The position numbers and the translations under genes were made by a program. Shown here one piece after another: positions 25,916 through 34,470 of a stretch of 64,000 nucleotides of DNA (position 1 is the stretch's first letter; each line of letters starts with the position of its first letter). A model generated the notes under the pieces. It did no database searches. It saw nothing but the letters and a program-made list of their open reading frames with translations, and was not told the origin of the DNA. The DNA is taken from the NCBI RefSeq assembly GCF_029227915.1, contig NC_079880.1, positions 29,011,501-29,075,500 of the forward strand, given 5' to 3'. The stretch is from Hydractinia symbiolongicarpus. Taxonomy: Eukaryota; Cnidaria; Hydrozoa; Anthoathecata; Hydractiniidae.

Positions 25916-28900
25916 TCGTTCTAGTGGTGCAGAAATAATTTGAAAAATCGTTCGGGAAATCAGTTTACTCCTCGGGTACTTTCTTTATATACATTCAACT
26001 ATACGGGCCAAGCCCGGGATTTACCGGAAATCGCGGTTTTTCGTTTGCCGGAGATTAAACTTCTTTTATTCAACGTCTCATCAAAAATGAAAACAAGTTT
26101 GAAAACTACAAGTCATATGCGTTTTAGTGGTGAAAAAATAATTTAAAAAATCGTTCGGGAAATGAGTTTACTCCCTGGGTACTTTCTTTGTATACTTTTG
26201 ACTATACGGGCCGAGCCCGGGATTTACGGGAAATCACGGGTTTTCGTTTGCCGGCGATTAAACTTCTTTTAATCAGCGTCTCATCAAGAATGAAAACATT
26301 TTTGAAAACTACAAGTCTCATGCGTTTTAGTGGTGAAAAAATAATTTAAAAAATCGTTCTGGAAATGAGTTTACTCAAAGGGTACTTTCTTTGTATACAT
26401 TCGACTATACGGGACAAGCCCGGGATTTACGGGAAATCGCGGGTTTTCGTTTGCCGTCGATTAAACCTTTTTTATTAAGCGTCTCATTAAAAATGAAAAC
26501 ACTTTTGAAAACTACAAGTCTCATTCGTTCTAGTGGTGCAGAAATAATTTGAAAAATCGTTCGGGGAATCAGTTTACTCCTTGGGTACTTTCTTTATATA
26601 CATTCAACTATACGGGCCAAGCCCGGGATTTACGGGAAATCGCGGGTTTTCGTTTGCCGGAGATTAAACTTCTTTTATTCAACGTCTCATCAAAAATGAA
26701 AACAAGTTTGAAAACTACAAGTCATATGCGTTTTAGTGGTGAAAAAATAATTTAAAAAATCGTTCGGGAAATGAGTTTACTCCCTGGGTACTTTCTTTGT
26801 ATACTTTTGACTATACGGGCCAAGCCCGGGATTTACGGGAAATCACGGGTTTTCGTTTGCCGGCGGTTAAACTTCTTTTATTCAGCGTCTCATCAAAAAT
26901 GAAAACATTTTTGAAAACTACAAGTCTTATGCGTTTTAGTGGTGAAAAGATAATTTAAAAAATCCTTCTGGAAATGAGTTTACTCACAGGGTACTTTCTT
27001 TGTATACATTCGACTATACGGGTCAAGCCCGGGATTTACGGGAAATCGCTGGTTTTCGTTTGCCAGGGATTAAACCTCTTTCATTAAGCGTCTCATCAAA
27101 AATGAAAACATTTTTGAAAACTACAAGTCTCGTGCGTTTTAGTGGTGAAAAAAAAATTTTAAAAATCGTTCGGGAAATGAGTTTACTCCATGGGTACTTT
27201 CTTTGTATACATTCGACTACACGGGCCAAGCCCGGGATTTAGGGGAAATCGCTGGTTTTCTTTTGCCGGCGATTAAACCTCTTTCATTAAGCGGCTAATC
27301 GAAAATGAAAACATTTTTGAAAACTACAAGTCTCATGCGTTTTAGTGGTGAAAAAATAATTTAAAAAATCGTTCGGGAAATGAGTTTACTCCCTGGGTAC
27401 TTTCTTTGTATACTTTTGACTATACGGGCCGAGTCCGGGGTTTACGGCAAATGGCGGGTTTTCGTTTGCCGGCGATTAAACTTCTTTTATTCAGCGTCTC
27501 ATCAAAAATGAAAAGATTTTTGAAAACTACAAGTCTTATGCAATTTAGTGGTGAAAAAATAATTTAAAAAATCGTTCTGGAAATGCGTTTACTCACAGGG
27601 TACTTTCTTTGTAAACATTCGACTATACGGGACAAGCCTGGGATTTACGGGAAATCACGGGTTTTGGTTTGCCGTCGATTAAACCTCTTTTATTAAGCGT
27701 CTCATTAAAAATGAAAACATTTTTGAAAACTACAAGTCTCATTCGTTCTAGTGGTGCAGAAATAATTTGAAAAATCGTTCGGGAAATCAGTTTACTCCTT
27801 GGGTACTTTCTTTATATACATTCAACTATCCGGGCCAAGCCCGGGATTTACGGGAAATCGCGGGTTTTCGTTTGCCGGAGATTAAACTTCTTTTATTCAA
27901 CGTCTCATCAAAAATGAAAACAAGTTTGAAAACTACAAGTCATATGCGTTTTAGTGGTGAAAAAAAAATTTTAAAAATCGTTCGGGAAATGAGTTTACTC
28001 CATGGGTACTTTCTTTGTATACATTCGACTATACGGGCCAAGCCCGGGATTTAGGGGAAATCGCTGGTTTTCGTTTGCCGGCGATTAAACCTCTTTCATT
28101 AAGCGGCTAATCGAAAATGAAAACATTTTTGAAAATTACAAGTCTCATGCGTTTTAGTGGTGAAAAAATAATTTAAAAAATCGTTCGGGAAATGAGTTTA
28201 CTCCCTGGGTACTTTCTTTGTATACTTTTGACTATACGGGCCAAGCCCGGCATTTACGGGAAATTGCGGGTTTTCGTTTGCCGGCGATTAAACTTCTTTT
28301 ATTCAGTGTCTCATCAAAAATGAAAACATTTTTGAAAACTAAAAGTCTCATGCGTTTTAGTGGTGAAAAGATAATTTAAAAAATCGTTTTGGAAATGAGT
28401 TTTCTCACAGGGTACTTTCTTTGTATACATTCGACTATACGGGCCGAGTCCGGGATTTACGGAAAGTCGCGGATTTTCGTTTGCCGGCGATTAAACTTCT
28501 TTTAATCAGGGTCTCATCAAGAATGAAAACATTTTTGAAAATTACAAGTCTCATGCGTTTTAGTGGTGAAAAAATAATTTAAAAAATCGTTCGGGAAATG
28601 AGTTTACTCCCTGGGTACTTTCTTTGTATACTTTTGATTATACGGGCCGAGTCCGGGGTTTACGGCAAATGGCGGGTTTTCGTTTGCCGGCGATTAAACT
28701 TCTTTTATTCAGCGTCTCATCAAAAATGAAAAGATTTTTGAAAACTACAAGTCTTATGCAATTTAGTGGTGAAAAAATAATTTAAAAAATCGTTCTGGAA
28801 ATGAGTTTACTCACAGGGTACTTTCTTTGTATACATTCGACTATACGGGACAAGCCCGGGATTTACGGGAAATCGCGGGTTTTCGTTTGCCGTCGATTAA

Positions 28901-29163
28901 ACCTCTTTTATTAAGCGTCTCATTAAAAATGAAAACATTTTTGAAAACTACAAGTCTCATTCGTTCTAGTGGTGCAGAAAAAATTTGAAAAATCGTTCGG
29001 GAAATCAGTTTACTCCTTGGGTTCTTTCTTTATATACATTCAACTATACGGGCCAAGCCCGGGATTTACGGGAAATCGCGGGTTTTCGTTTGCCGGAGAT
29101 TAAACTTCTTTTATTCAGCGTCTCATCAAAAATGAAAACATTTTTGAAAACTAAAAGTCTTAT
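25916..29163. repeat. Higher-order family with C-type monomers at 3- and 6-monomer spacing
   Basis: Distinctive C-type monomers (TCGTTCTAGTGGTGCAGAA, GGAAATCAG or GGGAATCAG, CTTTATATACATTCAAC) start at 25,916, 26,525, 27,743 and 28,961. The spacings are 609, 1,218 and 1,218 bp, exactly 3, 6 and 6 monomers. The first three share AAACAAGTTTGAAAAC and CAAGTCATATGCG; the fourth keeps the front half but has a standard 3' half, another mid-monomer switch. The same family reappears after the 3-kb insert. Confidence 0.8.
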
Positions 29164-29938
29164 GCGTTTTAGTGGTGAAAAGATAATTTAAAAAATCCTT
29201 CTGGAAATGAGTTTACTCACAGGGTACTTTCTTTGTATACATTCGACTATACGGGCCAAGCCCGGGATTTACGGGAAATCGCTGGTTTTAGTTTGCCGGC
29301 GATTAAACCTCTTTTATTAAGCGTCTCATCAAAAATGAAAACATTTTTGAAAACTACAAGTCTCGTGCGTTTTAGTGGTGAAAAAAAAATTTTAAAAATC
29401 GTTCGGGAAATGAGTTTACTCCATGGGTACTTTCTTTGTATACATTCGACTACACGGGCTAAGCCCGGGATTTAGGGGAAATCGCTAGTTTTCGTTTGCC
29501 GGCGATTAAACCTCTTTCATTAAGCGGCTAATCAAAAATGAAAACATTTTTAAAAACTACAAGTCTCATGCGTTTTAGTGGTGAAAAAATAATTTAAAAA
29601 ATCGTTCGGGAAATGAGTTTACTCCCTGGGTACTTTCTTTGTATACTTTTGACTATACGGGCCAAGCCCGGGATTTACGGGAAATTGCGGGTTTTCGTTT
29701 GCCGGCGATTAAACTTCTTTTATTCAGTGTCTCATCAAAAATGAAAACATTTTTGAAAACTAAAAGTCTCATGCGTTTTAGTGGTGAAAAGATAATTTAA
29801 AAAATCGTTTTGGAAATGAGTTTACTCACAGGGTACTTTCTTTGTATACATTCGACTATACGGGCCGAGTCGGGGATTTACGGAAAGTCGTGGGTTTTCG
29901 TTTGCCGGCGATTAAACCTCTCTCATTAAGCGTCTCAT

Positions 29939-29941
29939 CAA
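29939..29941. repeat. Left copy of putative 3-bp target-site duplication (CAA)
   Basis: The last satellite bases read TCTCATCAA and then switch to CTAGAAATTAAAA. An unbroken monomer reads CTCATCAAAAATG. CAA is therefore present at both the left edge and the right edge (32,963-32,965), as a 3-bp staggered insertion would leave. A 3-bp match can also arise by chance microhomology. Confidence 0.55.
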
Positions 29942-29960
29942 CTAGAAATTAAAAAAAAGG

Positions 29961-29978
29961 TTGCGAAGAATTTCGCAA
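29961..29978. repeat. Hairpin near left end of insert; candidate TIR
   Basis: TTGCGAA, loop GAAT, TTCGCAA form a perfect 7-bp stem. Read on the other strand it lies 15 nt upstream of CTAG followed by T, which superficially resembles a Helitron 3' end. It also partly matches the reverse complement of the right end (TTGCGAAGAATT versus TTGCGAAGCAATT), so it may instead be one terminal inverted repeat. Confidence 0.5.
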
Positions 29979-30015
29979 GTTGCAAGCAAAATTAAACTAT
30001 CCAATACTTTGTCCC

Positions 30016-30041
30016 TAGCGCTTCTTGTTTCTTTGGCGCTA
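30016..30041. repeat. Small inverted repeat TAGCGC / GCGCTA
   Basis: TAGCGC at 30,016-30,021 and GCGCTA at 30,036-30,041 form 6-bp arms around a pyrimidine-rich 14-nt loop. No function is evident. Confidence 0.4.
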
Positions 30042-30084
30042 ACATCTTCCGAAATACATCAAAATTGAATATCATATAGAAGAA

Positions 30085-30099
30085 CCCTGGGGACGAGGT
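30085..30099 (-). repeat. Left copy of CCTCGT...CAGGG motif (inverted pair)
   Basis: The plus strand reads CCCTGGGGACGAGGT; the minus strand reads ACCTCGTCCCCAGGG. An inverted, diverged partner, ACCTTGTTCTCAGGG, is at 31,876-31,890, with 11 of 15 positions identical. Together they could bound a nested element of about 1.8 kb. From memory, motifs like CCTCGTTCCCAGGG are common in cnidarian dispersed repeats; I cannot verify that here. Confidence 0.45.
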
Positions 30100-30100
30100 A

Positions 30101-30934
30101 GGAAAATGAACGCTCTGCGGAACAATTCGTTGCGCAAAAACAGTTTTTTTTCGAACAGACCGCGCGAGTATTTGATGTGCGTGGGATATTCTTTTCAAAA
30201 TGTGCGAGAAAATTAGATTACGCGTAACTAACAAAAACGAATAACGCGTGTTAAAATTTTGTACCGCCTTTTCCCACAGAATGGTAAAAGTAAAGAGCGC
30301 AATACAAAATTACACTTTTAGCAGTATTCCGAAAGATATGTGATACATCGAGTTGTACAAGCCGCAGAAGTTGGTCCTAACGTAACGATTTCGTAAATGA
30401 CCTCACAACAAAACAGTATTTTTTTCACCTAAAAATACCGGCAGTAGAAGCCACAGAATCTGCTGGAACGAATTTCGAAAACTCACGGGAAACAATTAAA
30501 ACAAAAACAAACAAACCAAAACAGTTTTTTAACTTTATCAAGATTTATAAAATAGCTTCAAATTTGGGCAGAAAAACAATAACGGATTCGTCTTCTTTTC
30601 ACCACACGCATTAGAAGATTACATCACTCACTCCCATTGTACACAATCTAAAAGAAAAAGAAAACATTTTCATATAGTGAAGCTTCCAGTGCCTTTAAGG
30701 GATGGCCAAGTCAATGGAATTGAAAGCACTGTTTTTCATCTTATAAATAATTAAGGCTAATTCGGAAAAGTATAAAAGAAAAAAACTAAACAATTTGGCA
30801 ACTTTACTAATTTTATACGCAAAGTTCCAACCATACCAACAGTTTCCAAATCTGACAAAATCATTTTAGAAGTGTTTATTTTTTCAGAATTTGATTGATG
30901 CAAGGCCAAGGGAAATAAATAAGTTTATTGTCCT
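30101..30934. other. Insert sequence with no recognisable gene
   Basis: This A+T-rich stretch has scattered CpG-containing words (GACCGCGCGAG, TTACGCGTAAC). It holds an A/C-rich run (AAAACAAAAACAAACAAACC near 30,499) and a weak inverted repeat CAGTGCCTTT / GAAAGCACTG (30,687-30,696 and 30,722-30,731). A minus-strand open frame of about 80 codons (29,992-30,234) overlaps the left part; it has no recognisable domain and I do not call it a gene. Confidence 0.5.
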
Positions 30935-31123
30935 AGACCCATTTAAAAACATATGCTTCTCATCATTCAGTTTTTTTTCAACCAACATTAATGTAATCAC
31001 CCAGAGGAAATTATAATGTCTCTTGTGTGTGTTTTAGAAGCTGAGTACACAAATACACAAATATTACAAGTGCTGAACTTTGGCAATCATATTTTGCAAT
31101 CAGACCCTTTTAAAAACTATGCT
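30935..31123. repeat. Pair of diverged direct repeats, 167 bp apart
   Basis: AGACCCATTTAAAAACATATGCT (30,935-30,957), here split as AGACCCATTTAAAAAC and ATATGCT, resembles AGACCCTTTTAAAAACTATGCT (31,102-31,123), split as AGACCCTTTTAAAAAC and TATGCT. They differ by one substitution and one extra base. They may be remnants of an internal duplication or of two copies of a small repeat. Confidence 0.4.
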
Positions 31124-31394
31124 GAACCATGTCAATTATTAAATTCAGCACTAATAGAAAAGCACCTTGGATAGGATTCTTTGTTGGGCGAATAAAATGA
31201 CTGACAAATGGTTTATCCTGAATGAAATAGTAATTTTTACACAAATAATTTAAAAAATAATGAACTTTGTTATGTGGGTTGTTCTCAAACACACGTGGGC
31301 GGTGGACAAAAAACTGTGATGTAATTTCTCTTGGTCTATTATTCCTGAGAATATTCTAAAATAAAAGGGTGTCAATAAGCTGCAAACAGCCACA

Positions 31395-31402
31395 TATATA
31401 AG
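31395..31402 (+). promoter_or_regulatory. TATA-box-like TATATAAG
   Basis: TATATAAG lies about 115 bp upstream of the ATG of a 105-codon open frame (31,514-31,831). It matches the eukaryotic TATA consensus, but such matches are frequent in A+T-rich DNA and the downstream frame is not convincing. Listed as a possible element only. Confidence 0.2.
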
Positions 31403-31476
31403 GGCGAGTTCGGGCAACTTTTCCAATTAAATTAGTGATTGTCTTCCAAAACCGCCCGCACTTTGCCGAACTTGCC
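31403..31476. repeat. Imperfect inverted repeat GGCGAGTTCGGGCAA / TTGCCGAACTTGCC
   Basis: The left arm at 31,403-31,417 and the right arm at 31,463-31,476 are complementary except for one mismatch and one extra G, around a loop of about 45 nt. It is unusually G+C-rich for this insert. It could be a pair of small terminal repeats or a structured transcript element. Confidence 0.5.
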
Positions 31477-31785
31477 TGGAGCATTTTCAAAATTCAATTC
31501 CTTGTAACATACCTTGTGGACGATAGTTGGAAAAAGATGCTTTAAGAGAAAGAAGTTAATAAAAATTAAAAGTTATTTATCAAGTAAATTTTATCAAAAA
31601 CCATCAAAAACAGTTCTTTTAAGAACTTTACTACCACATAGTTTACTTTATGGTCTATGCAGGTTTTTTCGGGTGAATACTTCAATTTTTTTGCAAAACG
31701 CTAAACTTGCCCAAAAACGCCTGCACGTTATACGGCGTATGCAGCTTATCAGCACCCTTGTTCTAAAATTACAAGCAGTTTCGAA

Positions 31786-31827
31786 GATGCCCACGCCGTT
31801 TAGAGGACGTGGTGCGGCTTGGGCATC
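31786..31827. repeat. Strong G+C-rich hairpin, 13-bp stem
   Basis: GATGCCCACGCCG (31,786-31,798) pairs with CGGCTTGGGCATC (31,815-31,827) with a single mismatch around a 16-nt loop. An alternative fold pairs CCACG with CGTGG inside it. It falls at the 3' end of the 105-codon open frame. It is one of the most stable foldbacks in the insert; whether it is an RNA structure or a degenerate repeat end is not known. Confidence 0.55.
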
Positions 31828-31875
31828 CTAGAAGTTCTGTTTAATGACAGTTTTCATGTTTTAATGTCGTTTTAA

Positions 31876-31890
31876 ACCTTGTTCTCAGGG
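31876..31890 (+). repeat. Right copy of CCTTGT...CAGGG motif (inverted pair)
   Basis: ACCTTGTTCTCAGGG on the plus strand is the inverted partner of the motif at 30,085-30,099. All four differences are C/T transitions, two of them beside G in CpG-like context or within the C run, as expected of an old copy. It could be the right edge of a nested repeat. Confidence 0.4.
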
Positions 31891-31900
31891 AGGGTGTACG

Positions 31901-32460
31901 GAAAACTAATTCCTATTGACAATTACATTGCTGTTGGTTTGAAAGCAAAAGTGGATATTTTTTTAATTACTGTAACAGGTTACTTATATAATAAATAAAT
32001 AATGATAAAAAACGGTTGGTCAGCTCACTCTAGCGCCCAGAGCTATTTGTTTTGTCTGCGCCCTAGGTACAGGTTTTCCTATATCTGGCTATCAGTTAGG
32101 TAGTAATACAGCTTCTCCATATGTATTCTACAAATTACTTTCAATTCTTTTATACAAAACTGAGCTCTAGCTAGCTACCTTTCGTGTGATTAAGCCTTAC
32201 CTTGATTTGGATAAAACCAATTAAAATTGATAATATTGTATTCTTACATCTTCTTAGAAACAATAAAATAAAACACAGCTCGGCGCGTTATAAATGTACA
32301 AATTACTTTAATTTTTCTTTAGGAAAGGGTACCTTACACAGGAGCTTTCCAATCCAACTAAAATCTCCAGAAAAAGCAGAGCAACAAAAAAGCTTAAAAT
32401 ACACAAGTAAAGTTGATTAGAAACAGGAGTAGCAATAAATTTTTTCAAAAGAAGAAAACA
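31901..32460. other. Insert sequence with no recognisable gene
   Basis: An A+T-rich stretch with a CTAGCTAGCTA run (near 32,167). A 72-codon plus-strand frame (32,202-32,420) has no recognisable domain. I see nothing else to support. Confidence 0.45.
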
Positions 32461-32464
32461 CTTT

Positions 32465-32507
32465 TAATACTATTATATTTCATTCAAATACAACTATAAT
32501 AGTATTA
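32465..32507. repeat. A+T-rich hairpin, 13-bp perfect stem
   Basis: TAATACTATTATA (32,465-32,477) pairs perfectly with TATAATAGTATTA (32,495-32,507) around a 17-nt loop. Two further pairs are possible after one T/G position. This may be a small foldback element or a remnant of terminal inverted repeats. It is followed by TTAATTAATTA. Confidence 0.65.
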
Positions 32508-32674
32508 GAATTAATTAATTATTTATACCATAACTAGCTATAATACAAAGAAATAAGGCATATTTTGGGTCTGTAAAATATACGTGTCTAAAATGCCGAC
32601 TACCGTTTCTTGTTCACGGCATATTCCTCTTTGTGTGTTCAAGTTCGGCGGACGTATAATCCGGACCAAAAGTC

Positions 32675-32702
32675 GGGGGGGTCAAAATCCGGGGGTGGGG
32701 GG
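32675..32702 (+). other. G-rich tract with G-quadruplex potential
   Basis: Runs of seven, five and six G (32,675-32,681, 32,691-32,695, 32,697-32,702) are separated by TCAAAATCC and T. Splitting the first run gives four G-tracts with loops of 1, 9 and 1 nt, which meets the usual G4 pattern. Its surroundings are A+T-rich, so the tract stands out. It is followed at once by a GTACG / CGTAC inverted repeat (32,702-32,714). Confidence 0.6.
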
Positions 32703-32714
32703 TACGAGCCGTAC

Positions 32715-32925
32715 TTATTGCATTTTTTACTAAACTTATACTTTAACCCCTCGGTCCAAACTTATTTGTTTTATTAGAAAAAAAAAATACCCTAGCTTTA
32801 TGTGCAAAAATATCAGTCCTATTTCTTTACGCTGATTTTATATGATTTTTTTTCTATCGAAATTTTGAGAATCTCAATAATTCTCTTGGTATACCTCGCG
32901 TGTAGCAAACGTGCCCCACAATTTT
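32715..32925. other. Right part of insert, no feature recognised
   Basis: A+T-rich sequence with an AAAAAAAA run near 32,779. Codons of a 70-codon frame (32,802-33,014) run from here into satellite DNA across the junction, which shows that the frame is fortuitous. Confidence 0.5.
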
Positions 32926-32945
32926 GCTTCGCTCGCTTCGCTCGC
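32926..32945. repeat. 9-bp microsatellite-like repeat GCTTCGCTC, 2.2 copies
   Basis: GCTTCGCTC is repeated twice followed by GC, immediately inside the right end of the insert. Related words (GCAAAGCTC, GCTTCGC) continue to the junction. Short iterated motifs near a terminus may be subterminal binding sites of a transposon; this is inference. Confidence 0.6.
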
Positions 32946-32952
32946 AAAGCTC

Positions 32953-32965
32953 AATTGCTTCGCAA
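32953..32965. repeat. Right-end candidate terminal inverted repeat
   Basis: AATTGCTTCGCAA is the reverse complement of TTGCGAAGCAATT and matches TTGCGAAGAATT at 29,961-29,972 with one extra C. It abuts the right satellite junction directly. The unequal distance of the two arms from the junctions (about 19 bp and 0 bp) weakens the reading. Confidence 0.4.
32963..32965. repeat. Right copy of putative 3-bp target-site duplication (CAA)
   Basis: The insert ends ...AATTGCTTCG and the satellite resumes CAAAAATGAAAACATTT at the exact base where it stopped. Taking one CAA as duplicated leaves a 3,021-bp insert plus 3 bp. Confidence 0.55.
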
Positions 32966-34468
32966 AAATGAAAACATTTTTGAAAACTGCAAGTCTCATG
33001 CGTTTAAGAGGTGAAAAGATAATTTAAAAAATCGTTTTGGAAATGAGTTTACTCACAGGGTACTTTCTTTGTATACATTCGACTATACGGGCCAAGCCCG
33101 GGATTTACGGGAAATCGCGGGTTTTCGTTTGCCGGCGATTAAACCACTTTCATTAAGCGTCTCATCAAAAAATAAAAACATTTCCGAAAACTACAAGACT
33201 TATGCGTTTTAGTGGTGAAAAAATAATTTAAAAAATCGTTCGGGAAATGAGTTTACTGCCTGGATACTTTCTTTGTATACTTTTGACTATACGGGCCGAG
33301 CCCGGGATTTACGGGAAGTCGCGGGTTTTCGTTTGCCGGCGATTAAACTTCTTTTATTTAGCGTCTCATCAAAAATGAAAACATATTTAAAAACTACAAG
33401 TCTCATGGGCTTTAGTGGTGAAATAATAATTTAAAAAATCGTTCAGGAAATGAGTTTACTCCCTGGGTACTTTTTTGTATACTTTTGACTATACGGGCCG
33501 AGTCCGGGGTTTACGGGAAATGGCGGGTTTTCGATTGCCGGCGATTAAACTCCTTTTATTCAGCGTCTCATTAAAAATGAAAACATTTTTGAAAACTACA
33601 AGTCTCATTCGTTCTAGTGGTGCAGAAATAATTTGAAAAATCGTCCGGGAAATCAGCTTACTCCCTGGGTACTTTCTTTATATACATTCAACTATACGGG
33701 CCAAGCCCGGGATTTACGGGAAATCGCGGGTTTTCGCTTGCCCGCGATTAAACTTCTTTTATTCAGCGTCTCATCAAAAATGAAAACAAGTTTGAAAACT
33801 ACAAGTCTCATGCGTTTTAGTGGTGAAAAAATAATTTGAAAAATCGTTTGGGAAATGAGTTTACTCCCTGGGTACTTTTTTGTATACTTTTGACTATACG
33901 GGCCAAGCCCGGGATTTACGGGAAATCGCAGGTTTTCGTTTGCCGGCGATTAAACTTCTTTTATTTAGCGTCTCATCAAAAATGAAAACATTTTTGAAAA
34001 CTACAAGTCTCGTGCGTTTTGGTGGTGAAAAAGTAATTTAAAAAATCGTTCGGGAAATGAGTTTACTCCCTGGGTACTTTCTTTGTATACTTTTGACTAT
34101 ACGGGCCGAGTCCGGGGTTTTACGGGAAATGGCGGGTTTTCGTTTGCCGGCGATTAAACTCCTTTTATTCAGCGTCTCATCAAAAATGAAAACATTTTTA
34201 AAAACTACAAGTCTCATTGGCTTTAGTGGTGAAATAATAATTTAAAAAATCGTTCATGAAATGAGTTTACTCCCTGGGTACTTTCTTTGTATATTTTGAC
34301 TATACGGGCCGAGTCTGGAATTTACGGGAAATCGCAGGTTTTCGTTTGCCGGCGATTAAACTTCTTTTATTCAGCGTCTCATCAAAAATGAAAACATTTT
34401 TGAAAACTACAAGACTCATTCGTTCTAGTGGTGCAGAAATAATTTGAAAAATCGTCCGGGAAATCAGT

Positions 34469-34470
34469 TA
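34469..34470. other. Monomer with 27-bp internal deletion
   Basis: In this C-type monomer AAATCAGTT is followed directly by ATTCAACTATACGG. Neighbours at 33.6, 34.8 and 35.2 kb have TACTCCCTGGGTAC then TTTCTTTATATAC between these words. The deletion begins at the same place in the monomer as the 21-bp deletion at 15,058. Confidence 0.85.

Larger units (their letters stand above)
1..29941. repeat. Left satellite array, 203-bp monomer
   Basis: Head-to-tail tandem repeat. The same 203-bp unit starts at 1, 204, 407, 610 and so on, recognisable by the start GCG(T/A)TTTAGTGGTGAAAA and by internal blocks such as GGAAATGAGTTTACTC, CGTTTGCCGGCGATTAAAC and CAAGTCTCATGCG. About 147 monomers fit in this stretch and all read in the same direction. 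Monomers fall into recurring subtypes: A with GTATACTTTTGAC, B with CTCACAGGGTAC and CATTCGAC, and C starting TCGTTC(C/T)AGTGGTGCAG. I see no non-satellite sequence inside this stretch. Its function is unknown; arrays like this are typical of centromeric, pericentromeric or subtelomeric heterochromatin, which is inference here. The array begins before the window. Confidence 0.98.
29942..32962. mobile_element. 3.02-kb unclassified insertion inside a satellite monomer
   Basis: This is the only non-satellite stretch of the window. It is visibly more A+T-rich and has no internal copy of the 203-bp monomer. It lies in phase within one monomer, which argues for a clean insertion rather than two separate array edges. 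The longest open frame is about 105 codons (31,514-31,831) and resembles nothing I recognise; no transposase, reverse transcriptase or helicase signature is visible. Possible terminal inverted repeats are TTGCGAAGAATT near the left end (29,961) and AATTGCTTCGCAA at the right end (32,953); the left one lies 19 bp inside the junction. It may be a non-autonomous DNA transposon, a composite of older repeats, or captured genomic DNA. The class cannot be assigned from sequence alone. Confidence 0.6.

Noticed and set aside
1-29941. Recurring open frames of 60-117 codons on both strands, e.g. minus-strand frames starting MRLVVFKNVFIF and plus-strand frames starting MKNRSGNEFT
   Set aside because: They are in every monomer, on both strands at once, and end at the A-rich block. 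Since 203 is not divisible by 3 the frame changes each monomer, and the longer ones exist only where a small change removes a stop. There is no domain, no start context and no sign of selection at the codon level that I can see.
1-29941. CRISPR array
   Set aside because: The 203-bp units are contiguous and similar throughout; there are no unique spacers between short repeats.
29942-29978. Helitron 3' end (CTAG followed by T, with a hairpin 15 nt upstream, on the minus strand)
   Set aside because: The hairpin and CTAG fit, but the opposite end lacks the expected A|TC start. The flanks show a shared CAA (TTG) rather than a clean A|T insertion, and no Rep/helicase is present. Kept only as a remote alternative.
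29992-30234. 80-codon minus-strand frame near the left end of the insert
   Set aside because: It overlaps the CCCTGGGGACGAGG repeat motif, has no recognisable domain and no splice or promoter support.
31514-31831. 105-codon plus-strand frame in the insert, with an upstream TATATAAG
   Set aside because: The product is Lys/Arg-rich with no recognisable domain, the frame ends within a strong hairpin, and a frame of this length is expected by chance in 3 kb read in six frames. I would reconsider with transcript evidence.
32802-33014. 70-codon frame crossing the insert/satellite junction
   Set aside because: Its last part is satellite sequence, so it is a fortuitous fusion.
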